From: Deltaproteobacteria bacterium
GTDB lineage: Bacteria; Myxococcota_A; Polyangia; Polyangiales; JADJMO01
DNA length: 64,000 nucleotides
Assembly: GCA_025363655.1 (NCBI GenBank)
Contig: JANYDK010000092.1
Span: 124,001-188,000 of the forward strand
Direction of reading: 5' to 3'
Part shown: piece after piece, positions 8,233-17,056 of the stretch
How positions within the stretch are numbered: position 1 is the stretch's first letter
Layout: each line of letters starts with the position of its first letter
Made by a program: the position numbers and the translations under genes
Notes under the pieces: model-generated
Database searches by the model: none
What the model saw: only the letters and a program-made list of their open reading frames with translations
What the model was told of the DNA's origin: nothing

Positions 8233-9415
8233 AGTCGAGCGCGCCGCTCTCCCAGAGTCTCCACGCTTCGTCGTGAAGGCTCGGACGGAGCGCGCGCAGC
8301 GTCGTGTTCTCGCGCGTCGGAAACGTGCGGTTCGTGAGGAGCACGACGAAGACCTCGCGCCCCGGATCGATCCACACGCTCGTGCCGGTGAAGCCGAGGT
8401 GGCCGAAGCCGCGCGACGAGAAGCGCGAGCCGCTCGACGAGGCGCCGACGCTGATGCCGTCCCACCCTAGGCGATGACTGCCGATCGGCCAGGGCTCGAT
8501 CATCCGTTCGGCGAGGGCGCGCGGGAGAAGGTCGCCGGCGCCGCGTAGAGCGTCGAGAAATCGAGCCGCGACGATGGCGACGTCACCGACTCGTCCGAAG
8601 GCGCCGGCGTGACCCGGTGAGCCGCCGGCCCGCTCGATCATGAACGCGTTCTCGTCGTGGACGACCCCGCGCACGTCTCCCCCACGCCAGGGCACGTGCT
8701 CGGTGGGAAGAACGCGCGCCTCGAAGTCGTCACGGCTGTCGTCACGGCTGCCGTCACGGCTGTCGTCACGCGCTCGCCATCGCGCTGCGCTCGTCGCCGG
8801 TGCGATCGCTTCCCACGCCTCCGCGAGCGGCACTCCGAGCGCGCGGACAATCATCGCACCAGCCAGCACGTACCCGAGATCGGAGTAGACCGGTGCGCTC
8901 TGCGCTCCCGCGTGCGCGAGGTCGACGCGCGAAGCAGCACGTTCGAGCAGTCGCGGAAGCTCGGCGAGCGGCTCGTCGAGAGGAAGGGACACCGCCGTCG
9001 TCGCCGACCAAGGCTCTCGTCGATAGAGCGCGCCCCAAGCAGGGAGGCCGGCGCGATGAGCGAGCAAGAGATCGAGCGACGCCGACGCCGCCGGAAGATC
9101 GCGAAGCTCGGGAAGGACCTCACCGACGCGCGCCTCGAGCGTGAACGCCCCCGTCGAGACGGCCCGCAGCGCGGCGAGCGCGGTCAGTGGTTTGGTCACA
9201 GAGGCGAGGTCGAAGATCGCATCGGCCGCGTCGCTGCGTAGGTCGCCGAAGGACCCGATCGACAGGAAAAAGCCGCGCGAATCGCGACGACCGAAGCCGA
9301 GCACGGCGGAGGGCGCAGCCCTGCTCTGCCCGACCGTTCGCTCGAGCAACTCGTCGAGGGCGGGCGCCTTCGCGACCGTCAGACCTACACTCTCCGACGA
9401 CGGCAACGATCGCAC
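8231..9415 (-). CDS. Serine hydrolase of the class C beta-lactamase / penicillin-binding protein family
   Basis: 394 residues from a GTG at 9415 (later in-frame GTGs are possible; no signal peptide is obvious). The nucleophile motif SxxK is present as SVTK in IFDLASVTKPLTAL. YSD in APVYSDLGY takes the place of the YxN motif, and HLGFTGTS takes that of KTG. This set is usual for the broad esterase/beta-lactamase-related group rather than true AmpC enzymes. The protein may act on D-amino-acid peptides or esters in the cell envelope. An internal Ser-Arg-Asp-rich linker (RDDSRDGSRDDSRDD) is encoded by a 12-bp repeat. It is transcribed divergently from pilC with 55 bp between the starts. Confidence 0.85.
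   Translation of the reverse strand: MRSLPSSESVGLTVAKAPALDELLERTVGQSRAAPSAVLGFGRRDSRGFFLSIGSFGDLRSDAADAIFDLASVTKPLTALAALRAVSTGAFTLEARVGEVLPELRDLPAASASLDLLLAHRAGLPAWGALYRREPWSATTAVSLPLDEPLAELPRLLERAASRVDLAHAGAQSAPVYSDLGYVLAGAMIVRALGVPLAEAWEAIAPATSAARWRARDDSRDGSRDDSRDDFEARVLPTEHVPWRGGDVRGVVHDENAFMIERAGGSPGHAGAFGRVGDVAIVAARFLDALRGAGDLLPRALAERMIEPWPIGSHRLGWDGISVGASSSGSRFSSRGFGHLGFTGTSVWIDPGREVFVVLLTNRTFPTRENTTLRALRPSLHDEAWRLWESGALD
8729..8768. repeat. 12-bp tandem repeat within the beta-lactamase-like gene
   Basis: GTCACGGCTGTC at 8729-8740, GTCACGGCTGCC at 8741-8752, GTCACGGCTGTC at 8753-8764, then a broken fourth unit. It encodes the DSRD/GSRD linker on the minus strand without disturbing the frame. 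Confidence 0.85.
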
Positions 9416-9470
9416 GTTCAGCGAGCGCTATTTTGACCCTTGTCGCCGGCGAAAGCTACACTCGTACGAC

Positions 9471-10682
9471 ATGGCCGAGTTCGTTTGGGAAGCGCGATCC
9501 CGCACCGGCGAGACCCGCAAAGGGGTCATGGAGGCGGAGAACGAAGAGGCGGTCAACACGCGTCTTCGGCAGCAGCAGCTCGCGCCGGTCAAGGTCAAGA
9601 AGAAGGCCAAAGAGTTCAACATCAACTTCGGATCGGGCGTCGATCCGAAGGAAATCGTCCAGTTCGTGAGGCAGTTCGCGACGATGATCGATGCCGGCCT
9701 GCCCCTCGTGCAGTGCCTCGACATCCTCTCGTCGCAGACCCCGAACAAGATCTTCGCGACCGCGCTCAAGGACATCAAGCAGACCGTCGAAGGCGGCTCC
9801 ACCTTCAGCGACGCGCTCCGACGTCACCCGAAGATCTTCGACGAGCTCTTCGTCAACCTCGTCCAAGCAGGCGAGCTCGGCGGCATCCTCGACACCATCT
9901 TGAACCGCCTCGCGACCTACATCGAGAAGCGCGTGAAGCTCGCGCGCCAGGTGCGCGGCGCGATGACGTATCCGATCGCCGTCGTCATCATCGCCGGCGG
10001 CGTCATGTCCGTGCTGATGATCTTCGTCATCCCGTCCTTCGAGAACATGTTCAAGGACTTCGGGTCCAAGGACGGCCTCCCCAAGATCACGCAGCTGGTC
10101 ATCGCCTTCTCCAAGGCCTTCATCGGCAACCTGCCGTGGATCGTCCTCTCGGTGATCGCCACCGTGATCGGCGTCACCCAGATCTACAAGCGCCCGGCCG
10201 GGAAGAAGTTCTTCCACAAGCTCTTCCTCGCCGCGCCCATCTTCGGTCCTCTCTTCCAGAAGATCGCCGTCGCCCGTTTCACGCGCACCCTCGGCACGCT
10301 GCTGGCGTCCGGCGTACCGATCATGGACGCGCTCGAGGTGGTGGCGAAGACATCCGGCAACGTCATCGTCGAAGAAGGCATTTTGTACGTTCGAGCGAAA
10401 ATCGCCGAGGGAAAGAACATGATGGAGCCACTGACGGAGAAGAAAATCTTCCCATCGATGGTCGTCCAGATGCTCGGCGTCGGCGAACAGACGGGCGCCC
10501 TCGACACCATGCTCAACAAGGTGGCCGACTTCTACGAAGAAGAGGTCGACGTCGCCGTCGCCGCGCTCACCTCGCTGCTCGAGCCGATCATGATGGTGCT
10601 CATCGGCGGCATGGTCGGCGTCGTCATGGTCGCGATGTATCTCCCGATCTTCAGCATCGCCGGCAAGATCAAAGCCGACTGA
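9471..10682 (+). CDS. pilC: Type IV pilus inner-membrane platform protein PilC (T2SS F family)
   Basis: 403 residues from ATG 9471; the frame is open upstream to 9141 but that part is antisense to the hydrolase. Two copies of the T2SSF domain are present (about 68-191 and 272-394), each with the family motif, FVRQFATMIDAGLPLVQCLD and FTRTLGTLLASGVPIMDALE. Three membrane segments are seen, including VLMIFVIPSFENMF near residue 180 and a C-terminal GGMVGVVMVAMYLPIFSI. PilC anchors the pilus motor ATPases PilB/PilT in the inner membrane; in myxobacteria this drives social motility. Only a PilS-like kinase follows; pilB, pilT, pilA and pilR are not in the window. Confidence 0.93.
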   Translation: MAEFVWEARSRTGETRKGVMEAENEEAVNTRLRQQQLAPVKVKKKAKEFNINFGSGVDPKEIVQFVRQFATMIDAGLPLVQCLDILSSQTPNKIFATALKDIKQTVEGGSTFSDALRRHPKIFDELFVNLVQAGELGGILDTILNRLATYIEKRVKLARQVRGAMTYPIAVVIIAGGVMSVLMIFVIPSFENMFKDFGSKDGLPKITQLVIAFSKAFIGNLPWIVLSVIATVIGVTQIYKRPAGKKFFHKLFLAAPIFGPLFQKIAVARFTRTLGTLLASGVPIMDALEVVAKTSGNVIVEEGILYVRAKIAEGKNMMEPLTEKKIFPSMVVQMLGVGEQTGALDTMLNKVADFYEEEVDVAVAALTSLLEPIMMVLIGGMVGVVMVAMYLPIFSIAGKIKAD

Positions 10683-10727
10683 CCCGAGCGAGTCTTGTCC
10701 GACGTGGCCATCGGTGAGTCGGGGCGC

Positions 10728-12038
10728 ATGAGCAGCGCACCGCCCTCGGCGCGCAACGAGGCTGCGGCTTCGGCGATCGCGAGGCTCACTTGGCTGACGG
10801 CGGCGCGTCTCTTCCTCTACGCGATCCTCCTCGCGGCGGTCTCTGCCCTCTATCTCCGCGCCGACTCCCAGGCGTACCCGATCAGCCTCAAGCTGGTGGT
10901 CGTCACCGTCGCGCTCGCCTTCGCCGCGGCTGGAATTTACGCCACTTGGTTGCGCACCCGCCGCGCGCTCCGGGCGCTCGCCTGGACCCAAGTCGTCATC
11001 GACCAGGTCATCTGGACGGCCCTCGTCTACCTCTCGGGCGGGCCGCTCTCGGGGGCGAGCGCGTTCTACGGTCTCACCTGCGTGCTCGCGGCGGTCACGC
11101 TCGGGGTCAGCGGTGCGGTCGTCGCCGCCATCCTCGGGGCCACGCTCTTTCTCGCGGTGATCCTCGGCTTCGTCTTCGGGGTGCTCAAGCTCCCCTCCGA
11201 TCAACCGGCCCTCGTGCTGCAGACGCCGCAGCTCGTCTACCCGACGCTGATGACGTTCGTCGCGCTCTTGGTGGTGGCGACCCTCGCCGCCTACCTCGCG
11301 CGGCGCGTGCAGACCCAGTCGGGCGTCATCGAAGAGGTCACCGAACGCGCCGAGCGCGCCGAGAAGCTGGCCGCGCTCGGACGCGTCGCCGCCGCGCTCG
11401 CCCACGAAATTCGCAACCCGCTCGGCTCGATCCGTGGCTCGATCGAGATCATCCACGAAGCGCCCGGCCTCGGGGAGGACGAGCGTCGCCTCTGCGAGAT
11501 CATCCGCAGCGAGGCCGATCGGCTGAACGATCTCGTCTCCGACATGATGAACCTCGCCAAGCCGCGTCCGCCTGCGCTCGGCGACGCCGATCTCGGTCGC
11601 ATCGCCGCCGACGTCGTCCGGCTCGCGAGGCAGTCGGGGCGCGGCGAAAAGGACGTCCCCATCGAGTACGACGGGCCGGAGTCTCTCACCGTCCGCGCCG
11701 ATCCCGACCAGCTGCGACAGGTGGTGTGGAACCTCCTTCGCAACGCCGTCCAAGCCACCGGGGCCGATGGCATGGTGCGGGTCATCGCGCGCGAGGGCGT
11801 CGAAGGCGTGAAGATCTCGATCGTCGATCACGGCGCCGGAATCGCCCCGGCGATGCGCGCTCACATTTTCGACGCCTTCGTCACCACGCGCTCCCACGGC
11901 ATCGGCATCGGCCTCGCCGTGGTGAAGCAAATCATCGATGCGCACGGGGCCACCATCGAGGTCGAGGACACCCTCGGCGGCGGCTCCACCTTCGTCGTCC
12001 GCTTGCCGATCGAGCCGCTCGGCCGTGAAGCGCGATGA
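10728..12038 (+). CDS. PilS-like membrane sensor histidine kinase
   Basis: 436 residues from ATG 10728 (TTG 10695 and GTG 10714 are in-frame alternatives). Residues ~20-190 hold about six membrane helices and no periplasmic domain of note. Then come a coiled-coil linker, a HisKA domain with phosphoacceptor His226 in ALAHEIRNPLGSIRGS, an N-box (NLLRNAVQATG), G1 (DHGAGIAP) and G2 (SHGIGIGLAVVK). This is the PilS layout, and PilS follows PilC in Myxococcus. The cognate PilR-type regulator is not next door. The stop overlaps the next ATG by 4 bp (ATGA). As in PilS, intramembrane sensing of pilin is plausible but not shown. Confidence 0.82.
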   Translation: MSSAPPSARNEAAASAIARLTWLTAARLFLYAILLAAVSALYLRADSQAYPISLKLVVVTVALAFAAAGIYATWLRTRRALRALAWTQVVIDQVIWTALVYLSGGPLSGASAFYGLTCVLAAVTLGVSGAVVAAILGATLFLAVILGFVFGVLKLPSDQPALVLQTPQLVYPTLMTFVALLVVATLAAYLARRVQTQSGVIEEVTERAERAEKLAALGRVAAALAHEIRNPLGSIRGSIEIIHEAPGLGEDERRLCEIIRSEADRLNDLVSDMMNLAKPRPPALGDADLGRIAADVVRLARQSGRGEKDVPIEYDGPESLTVRADPDQLRQVVWNLLRNAVQATGADGMVRVIAREGVEGVKISIVDHGAGIAPAMRAHIFDAFVTTRSHGIGIGLAVVKQIIDAHGATIEVEDTLGGGSTFVVRLPIEPLGREAR

Positions 12039-13006
12039 GCGTGGACGCGAGAAAATCGGCCCTGGTGACGGCTCCGCTGGTCGGTGAGCACGTGCGAGCG
12101 CTTCGTGAGGTGCTCGACATCGACCAGGCCGAGAGCCCGTCGGGGCTGACGCAAGACGAGCTGCTCGCGCGCATCGGCCGCTTCGATGGCGTGCTCACGC
12201 TCCTCTCTCACCGCGTCGACGCCGAGCTCTTGTCGCGCGCGCCTCGATTGCGCGTGGTCGCCAACCACGCGGTCGGCGTCGACAACATCGATCTCGCCGC
12301 CTGCCTCGCGCGCGGCGTCATCGTGACCAACACCCCTGGCGTCCTCACCGAGGCGACCGCCGACCTCGCCTTCGGCCTCCTCGCGGATGCCGCTCGACGC
12401 ATCACCGAAGGCGATCGACACGTCCGTGAGCACGGATTTCCCCGCTGGTCGGCGTCACTCCTCCTCGGAAGACCGCTGCACGGCGCGACGCTCGGCATCG
12501 TCGGATTCGGCAGGATCGGTCGCGCCTTGGCCGCCCGTGCGCGCGGCTTCGGCATGCGCATTCTCTATTTTTCACGCACGCGAGCCCCCGTCGAGGTCGA
12601 GGCCGAGCTGGTGGCGACGCACGTCGAGCTCGATGCGCTCCTCGCCAAGAGCGACCTCGTCTCGCTCCACGCTCCGCTCACCGATGCCACACGCGGCATG
12701 CTCGATCGATCACGTCTACGTGCGATGAAGCGCGGTGCCATCCTCGTCAACACCGCCCGCGGCGCGCTCGTCGACGAGCACGCGCTCGCCGAATGCCTGC
12801 ACGACGGTCACCTCGGCGGCGCGGGGCTCGACGTCTACGCCGAGGAACCGCGCATCGATCCGCTGCTGCTCTCGGCTCCACGCGTGGTGCTCGCGCCGCA
12901 CATCGGCAGCGCCGATCGCCCGACGCGCGACGCGATGGCCCGCCTCGCCTGCGAAGGACTCCGCGCCGTGCTCGAGGGACGCGAGCCCGCGCATCGCGTG
13001 ATTTGA
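12035..13006 (+). CDS. D-2-hydroxyacid dehydrogenase (glyoxylate/hydroxypyruvate reductase type)
   Basis: 323 residues. It interconverts 2-oxoacids and D-2-hydroxyacids with NAD(P)H. Visible motifs: NAD-binding GFGRIGRALAARARGFGM near residue 155; catalytic Arg in NTARGALVDE; catalytic Glu in YAEEP; catalytic His in LAPHIGSA; and the N-terminal substrate loop NHAVGVDNID. Length and motif spacing match glyoxylate reductases, with other 2-oxoacids possible. Its start overlaps the stop of the PilS-like kinase by 4 bp, so the two are translationally coupled despite no obvious functional link. Confidence 0.9.
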   Translation: MSVDARKSALVTAPLVGEHVRALREVLDIDQAESPSGLTQDELLARIGRFDGVLTLLSHRVDAELLSRAPRLRVVANHAVGVDNIDLAACLARGVIVTNTPGVLTEATADLAFGLLADAARRITEGDRHVREHGFPRWSASLLLGRPLHGATLGIVGFGRIGRALAARARGFGMRILYFSRTRAPVEVEAELVATHVELDALLAKSDLVSLHAPLTDATRGMLDRSRLRAMKRGAILVNTARGALVDEHALAECLHDGHLGGAGLDVYAEEPRIDPLLLSAPRVVLAPHIGSADRPTRDAMARLACEGLRAVLEGREPAHRVI

Positions 13007-13022
13007 GTCGAGCTCCATTCTC

Positions 13023-14150
13023 TCATTCGGCTGCGGCGGCGCGCGCTCGTGGGCGGACGATGTTGCCGACCGAGATGCGCTCGTGCTGCAACGTCGGCGC
13101 GAGGCCGGGCGCGATGGCGCTGATCGTCATCTCGGAGGACGGCAGCATCTGCACGAACGCCGGGGCGTTCGCCACCCGATCGACGATGATGCGCTCGAGC
13201 GTCATCGACGTGTACTGATCGGCCCCCGACTCGGGCGTGTTGAGGTTGAGGATCAAATCGACGTCGTTGTGACGCGCGTACTGCTTGAGGCCCGGGATCG
13301 TCGAATCGAGCGGCGAATACGCGTCGGCGCAGACGCCGTTTTCGGAGCAACCCCAGACGCCGCGGTCGGTGGCGAGGAAGAGCGTCTGGTTGCCCGTGGT
13401 GTGACCGGGCGTGCGCAGGAGATAGACGCCGTCGCCGAGCTCGAGATCGCCTGCCGTGAAGACGATCTTCGACTCGTCGACGTTGGTGCGCCCGTCGGCG
13501 TTGTAGAAGGCGCGCTGCAGCGGGTGAAGGCGATCCCAGTGCTCCCACTCGACGAGCGGCGCGAGGAGCTTTGCCCGCGGAAAACGAGGCGAAATGCGCC
13601 CATCGCGGGTGCCGAGGATGGGCCGCAAGTCCTGGACGTGGAAGTGATCGAAGGCGACGTAGTCGATGTCCTCCGCGGAGACGCCATGATCGGCGAGCTG
13701 GGCGAGGAGGCCGGGGAACGGCGGCGAGAGCACCTCGGCGACGAGCTTCGGCGTCGCGCGATCGATCTGCGCGAAATAGGGTGTTCGGCGCGCACCCTCG
13801 ACGTCGGTCGGGTTGAAGAGGAGGTTCTTCAAGGTGCCGCCGGAGAAGAACTGCACGAGGAGGCAACGGTGGTTCACGAGCACGAACGGCGCCGGAGACC
13901 ATGCTGCACCACGAAACGCGAACTTGGTGCCGTAGGGCGCGCGGACGATCGGCAGCGTGCGCACCGCCGCCACCCGAGGCCCTCCGGAAATGCGCGCGCG
14001 AAAGGCATTCGCGGCCGCACGCACGGCGTCGTACCGGCGCCCAGGTGCAGCCTCGCGCCATGCGTCGTCGGCCTCTTCGAGGAGGCGCAGCTCGGGAGCG
14101 CGCTGGCGGAGGACGGACGCGCGATCGAACGCTTTTTCCTGGGCCGACAT
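13023..14150 (-). CDS. MBL-fold hydrolase-like protein with altered metal motif
   Basis: 375 residues from ATG 14150 (MSAQEKAFDR); a longer frame to 14186 is possible. Parts of a metallo-beta-lactamase fold are seen: VAFDHFHVQDLR where the family has HxHxDH, LLRTPGHTTGNQTLF for the second metal-binding His, and a late SENGVCADAYSPLDS segment. The first motif reads H-F-H-V-Q-D, so the usual Asp-His pair is shifted or lost. It may still bind one metal or may have changed activity. The N-terminal ~130 residues match no motif I know. Convergent with the dehydrogenase (16 bp) and divergent from threonine aldolase (72 bp). Confidence 0.7.
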   Translation of the reverse strand: MSAQEKAFDRASVLRQRAPELRLLEEADDAWREAAPGRRYDAVRAAANAFRARISGGPRVAAVRTLPIVRAPYGTKFAFRGAAWSPAPFVLVNHRCLLVQFFSGGTLKNLLFNPTDVEGARRTPYFAQIDRATPKLVAEVLSPPFPGLLAQLADHGVSAEDIDYVAFDHFHVQDLRPILGTRDGRISPRFPRAKLLAPLVEWEHWDRLHPLQRAFYNADGRTNVDESKIVFTAGDLELGDGVYLLRTPGHTTGNQTLFLATDRGVWGCSENGVCADAYSPLDSTIPGLKQYARHNDVDLILNLNTPESGADQYTSMTLERIIVDRVANAPAFVQMLPSSEMTISAIAPGLAPTLQHERISVGNIVRPRARAAAAE

Positions 14151-14222
14151 GGGCCGCCATTGTGCCGTCAAACGGCGCGAGCGCAAGAGCGCGCGGGATC
14201 GATATGTTAGTGTCGATTGGCG

Positions 14223-15281
14223 ATGTCCTCCTCCTCCAAGGCCACCTCGGCCGAGCCCATCGATCTGCGCTCAGACACCGTGACGAAGCCCTCGCCGGCG
14301 ATGCGTGAGGCGATGGCGCGCGCCGAGGTCGGCGACGACGTCTACGGCGAAGATCCGACGGTCCGCCGCCTCGAAGAACAAGTGGCTGCGCTGCTCGGCA
14401 AAGAGCGCGGCCTCTTCGTGCCGTCCGGCTCGATGGCCAACCAGCTCGCGATCATGGGTCACACCCGTCCCGGTGACGAGGTCGTGGTCGGCGAAGGCTC
14501 CCACTCCGTCTGGTACGAGGTCGGCGCCGGTGCGGTGCTGGCGGGCGTTCAATTCGCGATCGCCGGAAAAGGCGGCCTCTTCGACGTCGACGCGCTCGAC
14601 GAGGCGATCAAACCGCCCGCGTTCTACTACCCACGCACTTCGCTCATCGCCATCGAGGACACGCACAACCGCGCCGGTGGTCGCGTCTGGCCCATCACCC
14701 AGCTCCGAGCGGTCACCGAACGCGCGCGCGCACGGGGCCTCGCCTCGCACCTCGATGGAGCACGTCTCTTCAACGCCTGCGTCGCCAGCGGCACGTCTCC
14801 GGGAGAGCGCGCAGCATCCTTCGATTCAGCCACCGTGTGCCTCTCGAAGGGCCTCGGCGCGCCGGTCGGCAGCGTGCTCACAGGAAGCGTCGAGTTCATC
14901 ACGCGCGCCCATCGCCATCGCAAGATGCTCGGCGGCGGCATGCGTCAGGTCGGCATCCTCGCGGCCGCCGGCCTCTACGCCCTCGAGCACAACCAAGCTC
15001 GCCTCGCCGACGACCATCGCAACGCGCGCATCTTCGCCGAAGAGCTGATGGCCGCGCGAAGCCCGCATCTCTCGGTGAACGTCGCCGCCATCGACACCAA
15101 CATCGTCAACGTCGACCTCGACCTCGACGCCGAGCCGGTCGTCGCCCGCGCGCGCGAGCTCGGGCTCTTCGTCGGCGCCAGTGCGCAAAAACGCATCCGC
15201 GCCGTCACCCACCTCGACGTCGACGAAGCCGCGGTTCGCGAAGCCGCTCGACGCCTTTCCGCCGCCACCGGTCATGCGTGA
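14223..15281 (+). CDS. Low-specificity L-threonine aldolase
   Basis: 352 residues from ATG 14223 (TTG at 14217 also in frame). It is a PLP enzyme cleaving L-threonine or allo-threonine to glycine and acetaldehyde. Family motifs: [19 protein letters not shown] at the N-terminus, [11 protein letters not shown], the substrate loop [19 protein letters not shown] with the PLP-pyridine Asp, and the Schiff-base Lys in [12 protein letters not shown]. Length is typical (about 340-350). The 3' end overlaps the next gene by 8 bp. Confidence 0.93.
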   Translation: MSSSSKATSAEPIDLRSDTVTKPSPAMREAMARAEVGDDVYGEDPTVRRLEEQVAALLGKERGLFVPSGSMANQLAIMGHTRPGDEVVVGEGSHSVWYEVGAGAVLAGVQFAIAGKGGLFDVDALDEAIKPPAFYYPRTSLIAIEDTHNRAGGRVWPITQLRAVTERARARGLASHLDGARLFNACVASGTSPGERAASFDSATVCLSKGLGAPVGSVLTGSVEFITRAHRHRKMLGGGMRQVGILAAAGLYALEHNQARLADDHRNARIFAEELMAARSPHLSVNVAAIDTNIVNVDLDLDAEPVVARARELGLFVGASAQKRIRAVTHLDVDEAAVREAARRLSAATGHA

Positions 15282-16401
15282 TCGGCTGAAAAAATGGGCG
15301 TGGGTGTCGCTCCTGACGCTCGCCCTCACGCCACTCGCCGCCGGCTGCGGCACGGTCGGCGGAAAGACGTACGTCAAGGCCTACGCCGAAGGCGATCGAG
15401 CCTACAGCGCTGGGCGTTTCCGGGAGGCGGCGCTCGCCTATCAACACGCCGCCGACGTCGCCGAACGCGATCGCGATCGCGAAGAGGCGCTCTACGCCGA
15501 AGCGATGTCCCTCGTTCGCGCCGGTGACACCAAGGGCGCGCTGGCGATGTTCGATCGCCTCGGAGCCGTACGCCCTCCCGGCGAGCGCACCTACTACGCT
15601 GCGTTTCATGCCGCGCGCATCCGCATCGCAGAGGGCGACGCCGAGAAGGGCTACGCCGCCCTCCGAGCGCTCTTCGCCGAAGCTCCCGAGGTCGGCGTCG
15701 CCCATCGGTCGCTTCGTGCCGTCGTCCTCCACGTCGAGACCACCTCGGGCAAAGCCGCTGCGTTGAGCTACGAAGCGTCGCTCTACGAGACCTTCCGCGA
15801 GACGCGCCTCGGCGAAGAAATCCTCTTCGACACCAGCGCCCGTCGACTCGATTTGGGAGACGCCAGCGGCGCCCTCACCGGCTTCCTCGCCTGCGCCGAT
15901 CGTTATCCGTACCCGACCGGCGCGCTCTTCGACGACGCGCTCTTCGCCGCCTCGCAGGTCCACGAACAGCTGGGCGACGCCAAGGCCGCTGTCGCCGATC
16001 TGCAGCGCCTGCTCTCGGTGCGCGAAGGCAGCGACTTCAGCGGCAGCTACGTTCGCCCGAAGATGCCAGCCGCGCAGCTGCGCATCGGCGAGCTCCAACG
16101 CGACAAGCTCTCCGACCACCCGAGCGCGAAGAAGAGCTTCCGCGCCGTGTACGTCGACTTCCCCGTCTCGCGTCTGCGCGCCAAGGCGCTCTACGCCGAG
16201 GCCAAGCTCGCGCACGACGATGGCGACGAAGCGACGGCCTGCTCCGTCGCCAAGAAGCTCGTCGACGAGTTCGCCGAGTCACGCTGGGCGAGGCGCGCCG
16301 ACGATGCCTGCGCTGCCGAGAAACCGCGCGCCGAAGCGCTGCGCAAGGCCCGAGAAGAACGTCGCAAGCTCGGCAAAAAGGCCGAAGCCGACAACGACTG
16401 A
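15274..16401 (+). CDS. TPR-like lipoprotein
   Basis: 375 residues from ATG 15274, the only start that gives a clean signal peptide ([10 protein letters not shown], then a hydrophobic stretch and lipobox LAAG-C). The frame extends upstream inside threonine aldolase but that part is out of place. The mature protein is helical with TPR-like units ([53 protein letters not shown]). The tail is rich in Lys and Arg. This resembles outer-membrane TPR lipoproteins such as the BamD/CpoB type, but no specific family is clear. Translation is coupled to threonine aldolase by the 8-bp overlap. Confidence 0.78.
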   Translation: MRDRLKKWAWVSLLTLALTPLAAGCGTVGGKTYVKAYAEGDRAYSAGRFREAALAYQHAADVAERDRDREEALYAEAMSLVRAGDTKGALAMFDRLGAVRPPGERTYYAAFHAARIRIAEGDAEKGYAALRALFAEAPEVGVAHRSLRAVVLHVETTSGKAAALSYEASLYETFRETRLGEEILFDTSARRLDLGDASGALTGFLACADRYPYPTGALFDDALFAASQVHEQLGDAKAAVADLQRLLSVREGSDFSGSYVRPKMPAAQLRIGELQRDKLSDHPSAKKSFRAVYVDFPVSRLRAKALYAEAKLAHDDGDEATACSVAKKLVDEFAESRWARRADDACAAEKPRAEALRKAREERRKLGKKAEADND

Positions 16402-16430
16402 CGATTCGGAGAATCAGACGGAGCGAGCGA

Positions 16431-16805
16431 CTACGGCTCGTCCTCTTCTTCTTCTTCCTCTTCGTCGTCGTCCTCGTCGTCGTCGTCGTCGTCGACCTCT
16501 TCCTCTTCTTCTTCCTCTTCACCCGCCGCGGCTTCGAACTTGAGATCGATGCCGACCTCGCCGAGCTGGGTCTCGAGGAGCTCGAAGAGCTCGTCGACGT
16601 CGTCGCCGTTCCACTCCATCAAGCAGTCGGTGAGGAATTCGAAGAAGTCGCCGTTGTCGAGGCGACGCTCGATTTCCTCGACCTGATCTTCGGTGAACGC
16701 TTCGAGCACGTCCTCGCGAAGCGACTCGGTGTCCCCCTCTTCGATCGCGTCTTGCGCGGAAAGGCGGATCTGCCGAACGGCCCTTTTATCGAGGAAGATC
16801 TCCAT
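16431..16805 (-). CDS. Small protein with an extremely acidic C-terminal tail
   Basis: 124 residues. Residues 1-~92 form a compact, helix-prone acidic domain (MEIFLDKRAVRQIRLSAQDA, then LEAFTEDQVEEIERRLDNGD and FFEFLTDCLMEWNGDDVDEL). Residues ~93-122 are almost purely Glu and Asp. The tail is encoded by GAA/GAG/GAC/GAT runs, read on the plus strand as TCC/TTC/GTC microsatellites. I know no family for it. Acidic tails of this kind occur on DNA mimics, chaperones and nucleic-acid-binding regulators, but that is only an analogy. Convergent with the TPR lipoprotein (29 bp). Confidence 0.75.
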   Translation of the reverse strand: MEIFLDKRAVRQIRLSAQDAIEEGDTESLREDVLEAFTEDQVEEIERRLDNGDFFEFLTDCLMEWNGDDVDELFELLETQLGEVGIDLKFEAAAGEEEEEEEEVDDDDDDEDDDEEEEEEEDEP

Positions 16806-17056
16806 TGCCTGATGCGCCTTCTAATCGTCGATGCGGTGGCGGTGGTGGTCTTCGTCACCGCGCGAGCCGCGGAGACGTGACCTGGATCATCTTGGGCTCG
16901 TCGGAGGCGCGGATGGCGCCGCCGTGCGAGTCATGACGACCGAGTCGAGAGCGGAGGTAGACTAGCCGCGCATCCGCTGTCAACAAGTGCCCACGTCGAC
17001 GCGTCGCTCTCCCCAAGAAACGTCGCGCAGAGAGCGTGTGCTACCATCTCCTCCTG
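16806..17056. other. Intergenic region, nothing recognised
   Basis: About 250 bp of divergent spacing between the acidic protein and the barrel candidate. It should hold both promoters; no hexamer pair stands out. Confidence 0.5.
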
